A stretch of 64,000 nt of DNA from Calothrix sp. NIES-2098. GTDB taxonomy: Bacteria > Cyanobacteriota > Cyanobacteriia > Cyanobacteriales > Nostocaceae. Position 1 is the first letter of the stretch. Every line of letters begins with the position of its first letter. The translations under genes and the position numbers were made by a program. The notes under the pieces are model-generated. The model ran no database searches. It worked only from the letters and a program-made list of their open reading frames with translations, and was not told the origin of the DNA. This document shows, piece after piece, positions 51,373 to 61,316 of this stretch. The stretch spans positions 1 through 64,000 of the forward strand of contig AP018173.1 of assembly GCA_002368175.1 (NCBI GenBank). The letters run 5' to 3'.

Positions 51373-52403
51373 TCAAGCAGGTGCAGAATCACCAAACAAA
51401 CCTTTGTAAGTTTCAGCAGCTTCTATGCCAAAACCACCAGCTTGGGTATGGCGAACCAACGATTGAACGATTGGTACAGCTATACTCATACCAAATAAGG
51501 CATTGAAACCTGCAATTACCACTGGTGCTGACAATATAACCGTAAATTCTGGGAATAAAGCCAACACAGCCACTAACACGAGAAAAACAATTGGTGCAGC
51601 AATGCCTGCTGTTTTTGCTGCTTCTAAGATTAAAGTTTTATACTCTTCAACAGTGATGTCGCCTCTGTAAAGATCTAGAGAGTATGAAATCGCTGTTACT
51701 ATAACTTGGGTGAGAATGGCGGTTCCCGTTGCAGTAATGCCAAGTCTAGCAATTGTCAGAGAATTGCTGACGATAGAATCTACAGCATTATAAACCCGGA
51801 TATAGAACTGCTCTCCAACAGTCATAACTTCCGCACCGCGACGGAGATTATCAACGCCTACTTCCCAAAGAATATTGTCAGATCCATTTGAGCCACCATT
51901 GGAGCGTGGAATGATATGACTGCCATGTTTATCGCTGAGAAATTCACGAATAGTCCGTTCGTTAGCTCCCAGCTTTGATGTACCAGGGATTTTCTCAAAA
52001 AGCTTGATTACATCGGTGTCCGAGCGAGGAGAGTCACCAACTCTTAAACCAGCACGATACCTCAACCTATTTGCAATCTTGGGCATTTCTGCCGCTAATT
52101 CTGTGGCTGTCGAAGGCAAGTTTTGCAGAGCATTAGCTATAACCAGACTAGAGGTAGTAGCCCCAATAGCAGCTGCTTCAAATGCCTTGCTAACATTTTG
52201 TACAGTTTGAAAACCTTGGCTGCTGTAGTTGATAATCCTTGCAAATCAGCGACTGCATTAATGCTTGAAGTGGTAATCTCTACAGTAGTGTTTTTAATTC
52301 CATCAACCACTTCATCTAGACTGTTAGTTGCATTAGTTGCCACTTCCTGAACTTTATCTCTAACCTGAGATGCTAACTTTTGTGCTTGGTTGATGAAATC
52401 CAT
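51373..52403 (-). pseudogene. Frameshifted HNH-like membrane protein
   Basis: Frame one (52403 to about 52220) encodes MDFINQAQKLASQVRDKVQEV and an amphipathic helix to STTAAK. The match continues in another frame (TVQNVSKAFEAAAIGATTSSLVIANALQNL, then PSTATELAAEMPKIANRLRY). A HNH-like segment HGSHIIPRSNGGSNGSDNILWEVGVDNLRRG precedes several hydrophobic helices (ITATGTAILTQVIVTAISY; AAPIVFLVLVAVLALFPEF). One base change near 52205-52220 would restore about 340 codons. It is either a recent pseudogene or a sequencing error. A membrane-inserted nuclease toxin is possible. Confidence 0.55.
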
Positions 52404-52533
52404 ATTCTAGTAGACTGTCGAAAATAGTATTGAGTGTTTAGTCCAGCTTGTATGTTGATAGTAAAAAATCACAAGAGCATTAATCACGAAATTCTTAACA
52501 AGATTTTTAAAGAAATTGTAAATTAAACCTCGT

Positions 52534-53672
52534 CTAAGTTGAAACCCGTAGTTTTTCTTCATCAGGGTCAAGATGATTTTTCACCCATAGGCGATCGCTA
52601 ATATCAAAGGGGTGAGCATTAATATCTTGTTCAAATAGATGAACACGTTCAATCAATTCTGTAGGAGATTGATAGCATGTGTGATAAGTAACATCTTCAC
52701 GCAACCACTGCCACAGATGTTCGACAGGCATAAAATCAGGGCTGTAACCAGGCAAGGGTTCTAGATTGATTTGTAAAACATTCAATGCTTCTTTTACCAA
52801 TTGTGCCCGGTGATAAGGAGCACCATCCCAAATTAGAGTGATGTCGCGCTCGGGAAATTCAGTTCTCAGGTGTTTTAAAACATCAATCGTATTGAATTGG
52901 TCTGCCTTGAGGTAAGGAAAAATTTTGACTTTGGCATAGTTGTAAACATAGACCCCATAAAACGAAACCTTGGCTCTTCCTGGGGAGTTGGAACTGACCC
53001 AAAAACGTTCACCTTTAATTGACCAACCATAACCTTCATCGCTGTCAAGATGAATGTGTGCCTCGTCGATAAAAATTATTAAATGACCATTATCCAGAGC
53101 ATCCTCGAGTAAGCCCTTGAGTTTTAAGATAAATTCACCACGTTTTTTACTGTTGGCTTTATTTAACAACTTACGCGCTTTTTTCCATGAGAAGCCTAAA
53201 TCTTTGAGAGTTCTACGCACTGATTCACGACAACATTTGAGATGGAATTGTTGGTCTATCCATGCTACTAAACGCTTTAATGTCCAACGAGGTAAGAATT
53301 CTTGATTCTGCTGTCTTTTCTGAGGTGGTATCGCTGCCAGTTCTAAAGCTTTGCGAATCTCCGAATCAATCGCTTTGTTTATATCTGAGGAAAAAAGGGG
53401 GGATGACCACCTGTGCGTTGATACCGCAATGCCGAAGCACCTGAAAGATTGTAACGATGTACCCACGCCATTATTGTCTGAGGGTTGCGTCCTGTTTCCC
53501 TACCTACCTGTGTTGCACTTTTTCCATTACATATCTCATACAGTGCCATTAATCGCTCACGGGTACGAGCATGATTTGCTTTTAATGCTTCTTCTCTCAA
53601 TCTTGCGGCACTTTCATTCCAGCGCTCGCATTCTACTTTGAGCATTCCTGTTTCGTTCTCAATTACACCCAC
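52534..53672 (-). mobile_element. IS630-family element with two overlapping transposase frames
   Basis: ORF A (53672-53379) has the N-terminal HTH (LMALYEICNGKSATQVGRETGRNPQTIMAWVHRYNLSG). ORF B carries the DDE catalytic part: LIIFIDEAHIHLDSDEGYGW, ITLIWDGAPYHRAQLVKEAL and LPGYSPDFMPVEHLW. The frames overlap at a C6T6 run near 53390-53402 where a -1 slip fuses them, as is usual for programmed frameshifting in IS630. Exact ends and TA duplication not resolved. Confidence 0.85.
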
Positions 53673-54046
53673 TTAAGACAGAGTAATATATCTTCTTGAA
53701 AAACTCCAGGTTTCAAGATGGATGAGGTTTAAGTTATAGCTTTTGTGGGTATAAAGCCAAAAAAATGAACAATGAGGTGAATTTAGCTCTTTATTTGGCG
53801 GTATTGGCAAATTTATTGATGTTGTAACACTATAGGAACAGCAGGGATTTGGCAGATGTGTGTTCAGTTGACCCTGGCGTTGTACGGCTAGGAAGAATTA
53901 AAGGTGGCAGGTAGAGCGATCGCACCCCCAAGAATATCATTGAATTTTTGAGTTGCAGTTAGAATTATGGCTTCTTGATAGCTTAGAAAACAATCTATAA
54001 CATGAAGTCATCGCAGAGAATTTTGATTATCTTAGCTGCGCTAATT
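53673..54046. other. Intergenic region between IS630 and Tn3
   Basis: About 370 bp with no supported gene. The last 45 bp encode a short MKSSQRILIILAALIG frame that is cut by the Tn3 inverted repeat. Confidence 0.3.
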
Positions 54047-54140
54047 GGGTGGCCGCCGAGATACGTGCAAAATGGGACACGTTGTAAAGTTTTGTTAAGA
54101 GGTAAACAAAAAACCTGTGATTTACAAGGATTACAGCCGC

Positions 54141-57100
54141 TTAAGCAAGCACTAAACTTTCGACCTCATCCAATGAGGGTGGCACAGTCTCCATATCAAT
54201 TAGGTAATCACCAAACCGCTTAACATGAGCCGTAATATAAGGACTCACAACCGCCACATCCTCACGACTAATCAAATATCCCTGCTTCTGTAAATTTCGC
54301 AGTATATCAGTTAAATCAACAACATTTTGGAACAAAACAGCATTTGCTACTAAATCCTTATACTTAATTACCTTTTCCTGTTCAATTGGGTCATTCTTCA
54401 TCACAACTCCAAAGCCACCAAAGAAAAACCACTTCGAGAATTTATGATAAGCCTCCACAATATTCGTCACAGCAGTAATTTCTTTTCTCAGCTGCATATC
54501 CGATATGTATTGCAGCAAAAAAACAGTTCTTACTACTTGTCCTAATTCCTGAAAAGCCTGATATAACCTATTTTTACGGCTATAATTACCCAATTTACGC
54601 AATAAAATTGCGCTTGATACTTTACCTGTTTGGATTGATAGAACTACCTGTAAAATATCTTGCCAATGAGTTTCTATCCGCTTCCAATCAACAGTTTCAC
54701 AGAACAAAGAATCAATATGTTGATAAACAGTCTCTTTATCAGGACGATAAAAATTTAAATCTTTCCAATTACGAATCCGAGGCATTAACTTAATTCCCAA
54801 CATATGTGCCAATGCAAACACAGGTGTTGATTGACCGTGGGTATCAGCATGAATTGTATCGGGTTGAATATCGGAAGAGTTTTTTAACAACCCCTCGATG
54901 ATATGAACAGCCTCCCAAGTGCCACAAGAAATAAACTGGCTAAATAAAGCCACATAGGTATCAGAGACATGGTGGTAAGCTATTCCTCCGTAGCCCCCAT
55001 AGCGAATATGATACTCAGACAGTAAATTCTCTTCGTAGAGTTCATACTTTGTTCCATCTGCCGCCGCACTCTTACCATCACCCCAAACTGACGGCAGATT
55101 TAAAGCATTATAGCGGTTAATAATATCCACCAATGCTGCATTGAGCTTATCCACAGTCACATGGCGACGGTTGACAAATGCCAGTTCCTTCGCGGTGACA
55201 ATGCCTCGCATATGTCTCGCCGCTTGAGTCGGCCCCAAATTGCAACCATAAGTAAACGTCGTTAAAAGATAACGTTCCGTCGCACGTTCAATTTTAGGAT
55301 CTGAACCTGACAGCGGCCCAAAGTGACGGGTAAAATTCGTCCAGTAGTCAACATTTCTGAGGATATCGATTAAATTTCTTTCTGGAAATTGTTCTTCGAT
55401 TTTCTCTATTAAGGCAATGGCCGCAACACTCAACTCGTTACGCTGATACTTTTTGAGTATGGGTTCGCCTTCATCATTAATAATAAATTGGTGGTTATTG
55501 GGATAACCTGCATCCACCGCCGCTGCCGTGTCCGTCAACCAAGATTTTAGTGTCAAGGTAAAAAAAGAAGCGGTATTAGGAAAGCCTAAATTCTCACAGT
55601 ATTGGTCAACTAACGGCAAACACTCTGACCAAGGTAGTAATTGTTCGCGGTAGTCGGCGTAATCTTCACTACCAACAACGCAGATATCTCCTGACCTTAA
55701 TTCGGCTGCTAAGTAATAAAAAATACAAGCCTCGAAGTGCCGACGAACTAATTTGGTTTTCTCTCCTCGCTTGACTACAACTAATTTTCGCCACTGTTCT
55801 GAAATAAAATCTAGTTCAATACTTGCTTTGAGAAATTCTCCTCGACGATGAGAATTATCTAGGACAAATTGTAATGCCTCGATAACACTTTGTTCGTTAG
55901 TAGTTGATTTGAACTCTAATGCTTTTACTAAGCGAAAAAATGTCCGACGGTGATTTTTATAAAATTTCCAAATTAGAGGAAGATGATTATTACCCCTATA
56001 AGCATTCATCGCCTCACATTCCGAAAGCAGTTGCTCTGCTCCTCCGTCTTGAATAAATACATTATTTAGTTTATGAAACAGAGATATTCCCTGATTTGTT
56101 AGTAGCTCAGTAGAGAGATTTAATTCCAGTATCTGCTCTGGAGAATTAGATGAATAACTATCGGTTGCTTCAATCTCTGGGTGAGAGGATACTGGTTCAT
56201 GATTTAATTGATTTTCCTCCATAAAAACATGGATGACATTAGTCAACACACCAACTAATTTCTCTTGTGTTTCTTGAATTCTCTTTTTGATGAGTTCTAA
56301 TTCTTTTGTAGCGTCATTATTGATTGAGCGCATTTGTTTTAAAAACATCTCAACCAAACTATCTCGCGCTGTAACTTGCGCCGCATAAATTAAGCATAAA
56401 ATCAAAGTAATCCGTTTGGATAAACTAAAATCCTTGATTTCATGGGCATCTAATACCCGTACTTCGGCAGCAAAATGGTGAATTTTGGCAGTGGTAATAT
56501 CCTTTAGTATTGGCTTAACATCACCCAAAGAATCTAGCCAGATTAAATGTACAATAAAGTCATTGATATTGTTACGGGTAGGGCTTTTAGGTAGTTGCTT
56601 CAGGCTGTTGAATGAGGTTTGATACTCAAGTGGATGACGCTCTAACAAGTCCAGCAAGCGTTCTTGGTAATCTGACGAGATGCGACTCAGTACGAGGGAA
56701 AATAATCTTTGGTTTACTACATTTCTCACTCGACGGACTAATCTATTTAATGTGTTAAACCCTGGTAATTCATATCTATTTTTAACTAATTCAGCAATGG
56801 CTACATTCATTAAATCAGCAGGATTATCCATAACAGTCGCCGATTCATTCACTGCTTTTATAGCTATATGTAGCCCAGTTTGATTAAATTGATTTACCTG
56901 GAGATATTCGCGGATAGCAGTCCGGTGCCGATACATTGTTTTGCGATTTTCATAACCCAAAACAGTATCAACTGAGAATTTTAAATTGCTGCGAATATGA
57001 TTAACTATTTTCAGAGGAATTTCTATTACCGAAGGAAAGTAACCTAGTCGCTGGAATGATTTTAATAGACATACTAAGTTAAGAATATTACTTTCACCTT

Positions 57101-57221
57101 TAGTTGTTGCGTAAGCAAAAGCAATTTCACTCTTGTTGGGTGTGTAAATCTCGGTGAGTTCTTTGGGGGTTAATTGACGCTTAAATCGAGGGTAAGCGGT
57201 ACGTTCTATCGATGTCACCAT
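54141..57221 (-). CDS. tnpA: Tn3-family transposase TnpA
   Basis: 1026 residues, the normal length. N-terminal DNA-binding helices (YPRFKRQLTPKELTEIYTPN) precede the catalytic part: SVWGDGKSAAADGTKY (first aspartate), HIRYGGYGGIAYHHVSDTYVALF, DTIHADTHGQSTPVFALAHMLGIKLMPRIRNWKDL (second aspartate) and ITAVTNIVEAYHKFSKWFFFGG with the final glutamate. Reads toward the left inverted repeat, stopping 46 bp inside it. The frame is intact. Confidence 0.95.
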   Translation of the reverse strand: MVTSIERTAYPRFKRQLTPKELTEIYTPNKSEIAFAYATTKGESNILNLVCLLKSFQRLGYFPSVIEIPLKIVNHIRSNLKFSVDTVLGYENRKTMYRHRTAIREYLQVNQFNQTGLHIAIKAVNESATVMDNPADLMNVAIAELVKNRYELPGFNTLNRLVRRVRNVVNQRLFSLVLSRISSDYQERLLDLLERHPLEYQTSFNSLKQLPKSPTRNNINDFIVHLIWLDSLGDVKPILKDITTAKIHHFAAEVRVLDAHEIKDFSLSKRITLILCLIYAAQVTARDSLVEMFLKQMRSINNDATKELELIKKRIQETQEKLVGVLTNVIHVFMEENQLNHEPVSSHPEIEATDSYSSNSPEQILELNLSTELLTNQGISLFHKLNNVFIQDGGAEQLLSECEAMNAYRGNNHLPLIWKFYKNHRRTFFRLVKALEFKSTTNEQSVIEALQFVLDNSHRRGEFLKASIELDFISEQWRKLVVVKRGEKTKLVRRHFEACIFYYLAAELRSGDICVVGSEDYADYREQLLPWSECLPLVDQYCENLGFPNTASFFTLTLKSWLTDTAAAVDAGYPNNHQFIINDEGEPILKKYQRNELSVAAIALIEKIEEQFPERNLIDILRNVDYWTNFTRHFGPLSGSDPKIERATERYLLTTFTYGCNLGPTQAARHMRGIVTAKELAFVNRRHVTVDKLNAALVDIINRYNALNLPSVWGDGKSAAADGTKYELYEENLLSEYHIRYGGYGGIAYHHVSDTYVALFSQFISCGTWEAVHIIEGLLKNSSDIQPDTIHADTHGQSTPVFALAHMLGIKLMPRIRNWKDLNFYRPDKETVYQHIDSLFCETVDWKRIETHWQDILQVVLSIQTGKVSSAILLRKLGNYSRKNRLYQAFQELGQVVRTVFLLQYISDMQLRKEITAVTNIVEAYHKFSKWFFFGGFGVVMKNDPIEQEKVIKYKDLVANAVLFQNVVDLTDILRNLQKQGYLISREDVAVVSPYITAHVKRFGDYLIDMETVPPSLDEVESLVLA

Positions 57222-57320
57222 CAGTATGTGTTTGTGGGATTTAAAACTTCAAAAGATATATATCACCAATCAGCCACAAGCGTTGGATTTTATGTAGAGA
57301 AACATTACCAAAAAGAACTG

Positions 57321-57411
57321 TTTATGGGCAAGTTTTTAACATGGAATGTGTGGGGAGTTGATTGTGTCGTACCCAATGTTAAAGTACCCAATTACCTTTT
57401 ATGGGCAAGTT
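57321..57411. promoter_or_regulatory. Candidate internal resolution site of the transposon
   Basis: TTTATGGGCAAGTT is repeated at 57321-57334 and 57398-57411, and GTACCCAAT at 57369-57377 and 57384-57392. They lie between tnpA and the tyrosine recombinase gene, where TnpI-type elements carry their core and accessory repeats. Confidence 0.6.
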
Positions 57412-57418
57412 GGTTTTT

Positions 57419-58003
57419 ATGACTCATACTGCTCCACCCAAAAAAGTCACAAACCTAGAGAAACGCACACGAGAATATCTGCTACCCCACGAAGTCGAAG
57501 CCATGATTAAAGCAGCTTCATCAACAGGGCGGCATGGTCACAGAGATTCGACTTTAATTTTACTGGCTTATCGTCACGCTCTACGTGTATCAGAATTAGT
57601 AGCACTGCGATGGGAGCAGGTAGATTTTTCTAGTGGCACAATTCATATCAATCGACTCAAGCATGGTATTAGTTCAACGCATCCTTTACGTGCTAGAGAG
57701 TTAAGGTGGCTACGACAACTACAACGAGAATATCCTCACTCCCCTTATTTGTTTGTTTCTGAGCGTGGTACTCCGATGGCTGTTGCCACAGCTTTTAATA
57801 TTATTAGTCGTGCTGGCACTCTTGCTGGGTTAGGGTTATCCGTGCATCCGCATATGTTACGTCATGCCTGTGGGTTTTATCTGGCATCTGTTGGTCATGA
57901 CACTAGAGCTATTCAGGCTTATCTGGGACACAAGAATATTCAACACACTATTCGCTACACAGAATTATCGAGCGATCGCTTCAAAAATTTCTGGCTCGAC
58001 TGA
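57419..58003 (+). CDS. tnpI: Tyrosine recombinase (TnpI-like cointegrate resolvase)
   Basis: 194 residues from the ATG at 57419 (MTHTAPPKKVTNLEKRTREY). Catalytic set: R in HALRVSELVALRW, K in HINRLKHG, HMLRH, the second histidine in YLGHKNIQHTIRYTE and the tyrosine of RYTE. The short form lacks a full N-terminal core-binding domain, as in FimB-like enzymes. Located inside the Tn3 inverted repeats, it most likely resolves cointegrates in place of a serine resolvase. Confidence 0.85.
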   Translation: MTHTAPPKKVTNLEKRTREYLLPHEVEAMIKAASSTGRHGHRDSTLILLAYRHALRVSELVALRWEQVDFSSGTIHINRLKHGISSTHPLRARELRWLRQLQREYPHSPYLFVSERGTPMAVATAFNIISRAGTLAGLGLSVHPHMLRHACGFYLASVGHDTRAIQAYLGHKNIQHTIRYTELSSDRFKNFWLD

Positions 58004-58085
58004 ACCTAAAATCAATGCTTTCAACCTGATTTCTTTACAAAACTTTACAACGTGTCCCATTTTGCACGTATCTCGGCGGCCACCC

Positions 58086-58164
58086 TGAACGTCTTCCTGA
58101 AATGAGTGAAGCTGCCATATATGCCGTTATGACTCGTATTATGTTACGTCGTCTAGCCGTCTAA
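58086..58164 (+). pseudogene. C-terminal remnant of a transposase
   Basis: Reads ERLPEMSEAAIYAVMTRIML and ends RRLAV before a TAA at 58162. The upstream part is replaced by the Tn3 end. A 28-bp sequence also present at 42597-42624 begins at its stop codon. Confidence 0.4.
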
Positions 58165-58188
58165 AGATTTACTTTATAAATGGTCTCT
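58161..58188 (+). repeat. 28-bp repeat shared with 42597-42624, copy 2
   Basis: Identical to 42597-42624; flanks differ on both sides. Likely the end of an insertion sequence whose body was lost here. Confidence 0.7.
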
Positions 58189-58288
58189 CAGGGCATTGCC
58201 TTGGTTATTAAACAGCAACCAGAGCGAATATAGATTAAGCTGTTACCCCGCCTACATAGCAATTGATTATTTTTTTAACCTAAAGTCC

Positions 58289-58930
58289 CTAAATAGAGAG
58301 TCGTGCTAATACATTTTCTATCCCCCTGCGCGCTTGGTTGAGATGAATCGGGTCATCTCTCATCACAAAGAGGAAATTCGCAGCCAAGAGCATGGCTTCG
58401 ATTTCAAAGACTGTCTGAGCAACGTCCGCGTTGGGATCTATCTCGCTGAGAACCCGTGCATCAAGGATGCACTGCTTCAATAATGACATCCACTTGTCTA
58501 GCACTTCGACGACGCGATCGCGGGCTGGCCCCGGGCGCGTGTCGAGTTCTGCGGCGACTGCGGCAAAAAAACACCCACCCGGAAAAACTTTGCGTTCGAG
58601 ATGGGAAAGAAATGCATTAACTACTACCTTCAGCCGTTCAGTTCCTTCCTGTGCTTGCATCGCAGGCTGAAGTACTTCACTCTCAAAAATCAAGGCTGCC
58701 GTTTCAATCGTCGCTAACTCTAGTTCTTGTTTGTCTTTGAAGTGGGCGTAGAGTCCACTCTTGCTCATCCCCACTTCAGCAGCTAGAGTCCCAAGCGATA
58801 AGCCATTCAGTCCCTTGATTGTTGCTAACTTCGCCGCAGTTAGCAGAATAGTGGCGCGACTAGTCTGGCCTTTTGAGTGGCGAGGCTTGCCGTCTTCTGA
58901 ATCGGTTTTTAATGACGAAATATTACTCAT
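58289..58930 (-). CDS. TetR-family repressor
   Basis: 213 residues from the ATG at 58930 (MSNISSLKTDSEDGKPRHSK). The N-terminal helix-turn-helix reads RATILLTAAKLATIKGLNGLSLGTLAAEVGMSKSGLYAHFKDKQELELATIE, typical of TetR. The all-helical ligand domain with GGCFFAAVAAELDTRPGPARDRV belongs to the group with a TetR_C_6/16-like C-terminus. Two ACGA...TCGT operators lie between it and the divergent FAD-oxidase gene, so it probably represses both. The ligand is unknown. Confidence 0.9.
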   Translation of the reverse strand: MSNISSLKTDSEDGKPRHSKGQTSRATILLTAAKLATIKGLNGLSLGTLAAEVGMSKSGLYAHFKDKQELELATIETAALIFESEVLQPAMQAQEGTERLKVVVNAFLSHLERKVFPGGCFFAAVAAELDTRPGPARDRVVEVLDKWMSLLKQCILDARVLSEIDPNADVAQTVFEIEAMLLAANFLFVMRDDPIHLNQARRGIENVLARLSI

Positions 58931-58942
58931 GGCTTGACAATA

Positions 58943-58995
58943 GCACGAACGGTCGTAATAATCAACTTTAACAAATAAAAAACGACTGTTCGTGC
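58943..58995. promoter_or_regulatory. Two TetR operators
   Basis: ACGAACGGTCGT (58945-58956) and ACGACTGTTCGT (58982-58993) are each near-palindromes and are inverted copies of one another; the flanking GC and GC also match. Centres are 37 bp apart. They sit just upstream of the repressor start, in the divergent promoter region. Confidence 0.7.
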
Positions 58996-59184
58996 TTTTA
59001 TGTATCGCTCTTGATGTCATCCGCTCCGGAGGCAGAATCAGGTCAAGCTAATTGACTTACAGACAAATTAGATTGCCGCAGATATCCGACACCATTGGAC
59101 GACAAAAAGTTTGACACTGCATGAAAGGACGGAGACTGTATCACCGATGTGTGCATCACTTTTAAAGTAGTAGGAATAAATATC

Positions 59185-60567
59185 ATGACAATATTGTTGA
59201 ATGAGACGCTTGGGAAACTGAAGACCAATGTAAGGGGTCATGTGGTGCTTCCTGAAGATCCGCCTTATGACGAAGTTCGGGAAATTTGGAATGCGATGAT
59301 CGATCGGCGACCTGCTGCGATCGTCCAGTGTGCAACAGCCGATGATGTTGCTCATACAATCTTGTTTGCGCGAGAAAACGGACTGGAAATATCAATCAGG
59401 GGTGCTGGACATAATATTGCGGGGAATGCTTTGTGCGATCGCGGCGTGACGATCGATCTTTCAACCATGAAGAATGTCCGTGTCGATCCTCAAAAGCGGC
59501 GTGCCTATGTCGAACCAGGTGCGACGCTGGCTGATTTCGATAAAGTGGCACAGATGCATGGGTTAGCAACTCCAGTGGGAATTAATTCAACAACTGGTAT
59601 AGCCGGTCTTACTCTCGGTGGTGGTTTTGGTTGGTTGACTCGTAAGTATGGCATGACGATTGATAATCTTGTTTCTGCGGCAGTAGTCACAGCAGACGGA
59701 AATCAAATCCGAACCAGCGAAACCGAAAACCCTGACCTTTTCTGGGCGATTCGCGGTGGCGGCGGTAACTTTGGTGTAGTCACTGAGTTTGAATTCGCTC
59801 TCCATCCTGTGGGCCCTGAAATATTGGCTGGGTTAATCGTTTTTCCGTTTAGTCAGGCTAAACAGGTGCTAACACAATATCGGAAATTTGCTCAATCGGC
59901 TCCTGAGGAACTGAATGTATGGGTGGTACTCCGCAAGGCTCCGCCACTACCTTTTCTACCCGAACACGTGCATGGTAAAGAAGTAATCGTGCTAGCTGTC
60001 TTTTATGCAGGTGACATTGCAGAAGGTGAGAAGCTGATTGAACCTCTACGCAGTTTTGGCGATGCCTATGGCGAACACATCGGCCCTCAACCCTATGTAG
60101 TATGGCAGCAAGCATTTGATCCCTTGCTGACAAAGGGTGCTAGGAACTACTGGAAATCTCATAATTTCATAGAATTACAGGATGGGGCGCTGGATGCGAT
60201 CGCCCAATTCGCAGGCAAATTACCCTCACAAGCGTGCGAAATCTTCATAGCATTGATTGCCGGGGCATCCAACCGAATTTCAGCAGATGCTACAGCATAT
60301 TATCATCGAGATGCAAAGTTTGTGCTGAACGTGCATGGACGATGGGACGATCCCGCGCAGGATCGAATATGCATTGCGTGGGCACGGGAGTTTTTCCAAG
60401 TTTCTGCACCTTATGCATCTGCTGGTGCCTATGTAAACTTCATGACCGAAGAGGAAGGCGATCGCGTCGCCGCCGCTTACGGAGCCAACTACGAGCGCTT
60501 GTTACAGATTAAGAGGCGCTACGATCCTGAAAACATTTTTCATCTCAACCAGAATATCAAACCCTGA
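59185..60567 (+). CDS. FAD-linked oxidase of the berberine-bridge (BBE) family
   Basis: 460 residues from the ATG at 59185 (MTILLNETLGKLKTNV); an upstream frame to 59149 is unlikely. FAD-binding PCMH fold: VQCATADDVAHTILFARENGLEISIRGAGHN (flavin-linking histidine in RGAGHN), GINSTTGIAGLTLGGGFGWLTRKYGMTIDNLVSAAVV, DLFWAIRGGGGNFGVVTEFEF. The C-terminal BBE motif is YDPENIFHLNQNI. Such enzymes oxidise alcohols or sugars with O2. The divergent TetR gene and shared operators suggest substrate-induced expression. Confidence 0.9.
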   Translation: MTILLNETLGKLKTNVRGHVVLPEDPPYDEVREIWNAMIDRRPAAIVQCATADDVAHTILFARENGLEISIRGAGHNIAGNALCDRGVTIDLSTMKNVRVDPQKRRAYVEPGATLADFDKVAQMHGLATPVGINSTTGIAGLTLGGGFGWLTRKYGMTIDNLVSAAVVTADGNQIRTSETENPDLFWAIRGGGGNFGVVTEFEFALHPVGPEILAGLIVFPFSQAKQVLTQYRKFAQSAPEELNVWVVLRKAPPLPFLPEHVHGKEVIVLAVFYAGDIAEGEKLIEPLRSFGDAYGEHIGPQPYVVWQQAFDPLLTKGARNYWKSHNFIELQDGALDAIAQFAGKLPSQACEIFIALIAGASNRISADATAYYHRDAKFVLNVHGRWDDPAQDRICIAWAREFFQVSAPYASAGAYVNFMTEEEGDRVAAAYGANYERLLQIKRRYDPENIFHLNQNIKP

Positions 60568-61316
60568 GTTGGCTTTACTTTTATCGCTACGCCTGTACGT
60601 CGCATATTTTGAGTTGGGTTTAAATTCCCGACTCAAAATGTCTTTAGAGGTTATACCATTTTGGATTTTAGATTTTGCGGAAAGTTGCCAGGAGGGTTTC
60701 CCTCCGTAGCAAACTTTCCAAGACGGATTTTGGATTGTGAATTGTCTTCTGTGTATAGCTTCTGCGAATCCATCTGTCGCAATCATTAGGCTAAGAGTAA
60801 TCCTTTACGGTAGCTTCTAGAGTTGTCTGCACAACCATAAAAGAGCGTTGTTTGATTTTAGATTAGTATTCCGCAAGGAAACGATAGATATTCGGCTAAA
60901 AACTAGCGTATCATCGAACTTAAACCTATTCCTGCCCAAATTGCATTATTTGAGACTGCTTAGATAGTGTCGTCGTTGAAAGTAGTATTTTGATATACGA
61001 CAATATAGCCTCCAGAATGTTGCAATCTCGTTGCCGATTTCATTCTCAGGCTTTGCTAAATCATGGTTTAATTTCGCCCAATTGAAACTTTTGGTTGGAG
61101 TCAAAGTTAATCAACTGGTGGAATCTAGCTTTATCCTGGTTTAATCATTTACGATTCGTCCTCAAGTCTCAATCTTACTTCCTCTACAAAAAATCTCTCC
61201 TACCTGGTTTTTAGAGGAAAACCCAACAGCAATCTACTACTCGCAAGTTGGGTATTAGCTTTTTTGAGTATATCCATGACCAAACCTATAATATAGGGAG
61301 CAACAAATCCTAATGA
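60568..61316. other. Gene-free region with a palindromic repeat
   Basis: About 750 bp. GGAAAGTTGC (60679) and GCAAACTTTCC (60709-60719) flank AGGG/TCCCT, a palindromic unit like those repeated in Nostoc intergenic DNA, bordered by TTTTGGATTTTAGATTTTG tracts. I see no gene; promoter and terminator signals for the FAD-oxidase gene and the P450 presumably lie within. Confidence 0.4.

Larger units (their letters stand above)
54047..58085. mobile_element. Tn3-family transposon with tyrosine recombinase
   Basis: 4,039 bp. The ends are perfect 49-bp inverted repeats (54047-54095 and 58037-58085) starting GGGTGGCCGCCGAGATACGT. The element contains tnpA, a resolution-site region and a divergent tyrosine recombinase, with no passenger gene. 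Five-base target duplications are absent (TAATT on the left, TGAAC on the right), suggesting a deletion or recombination next to one end. Confidence 0.93.

Noticed and set aside
51110..51376. 88-codon minus-strand ORF after the HNH-like gene
   Set aside because: It needs a TTG start overlapping the previous stop, has no recognisable domain, and its N-terminal half looks unlike protein.
60900..61130. Possible gene fragment on the minus strand upstream of the P450 stop
   Set aside because: Short stretches look protein-like, but stops interrupt every frame and no family is recognisable.
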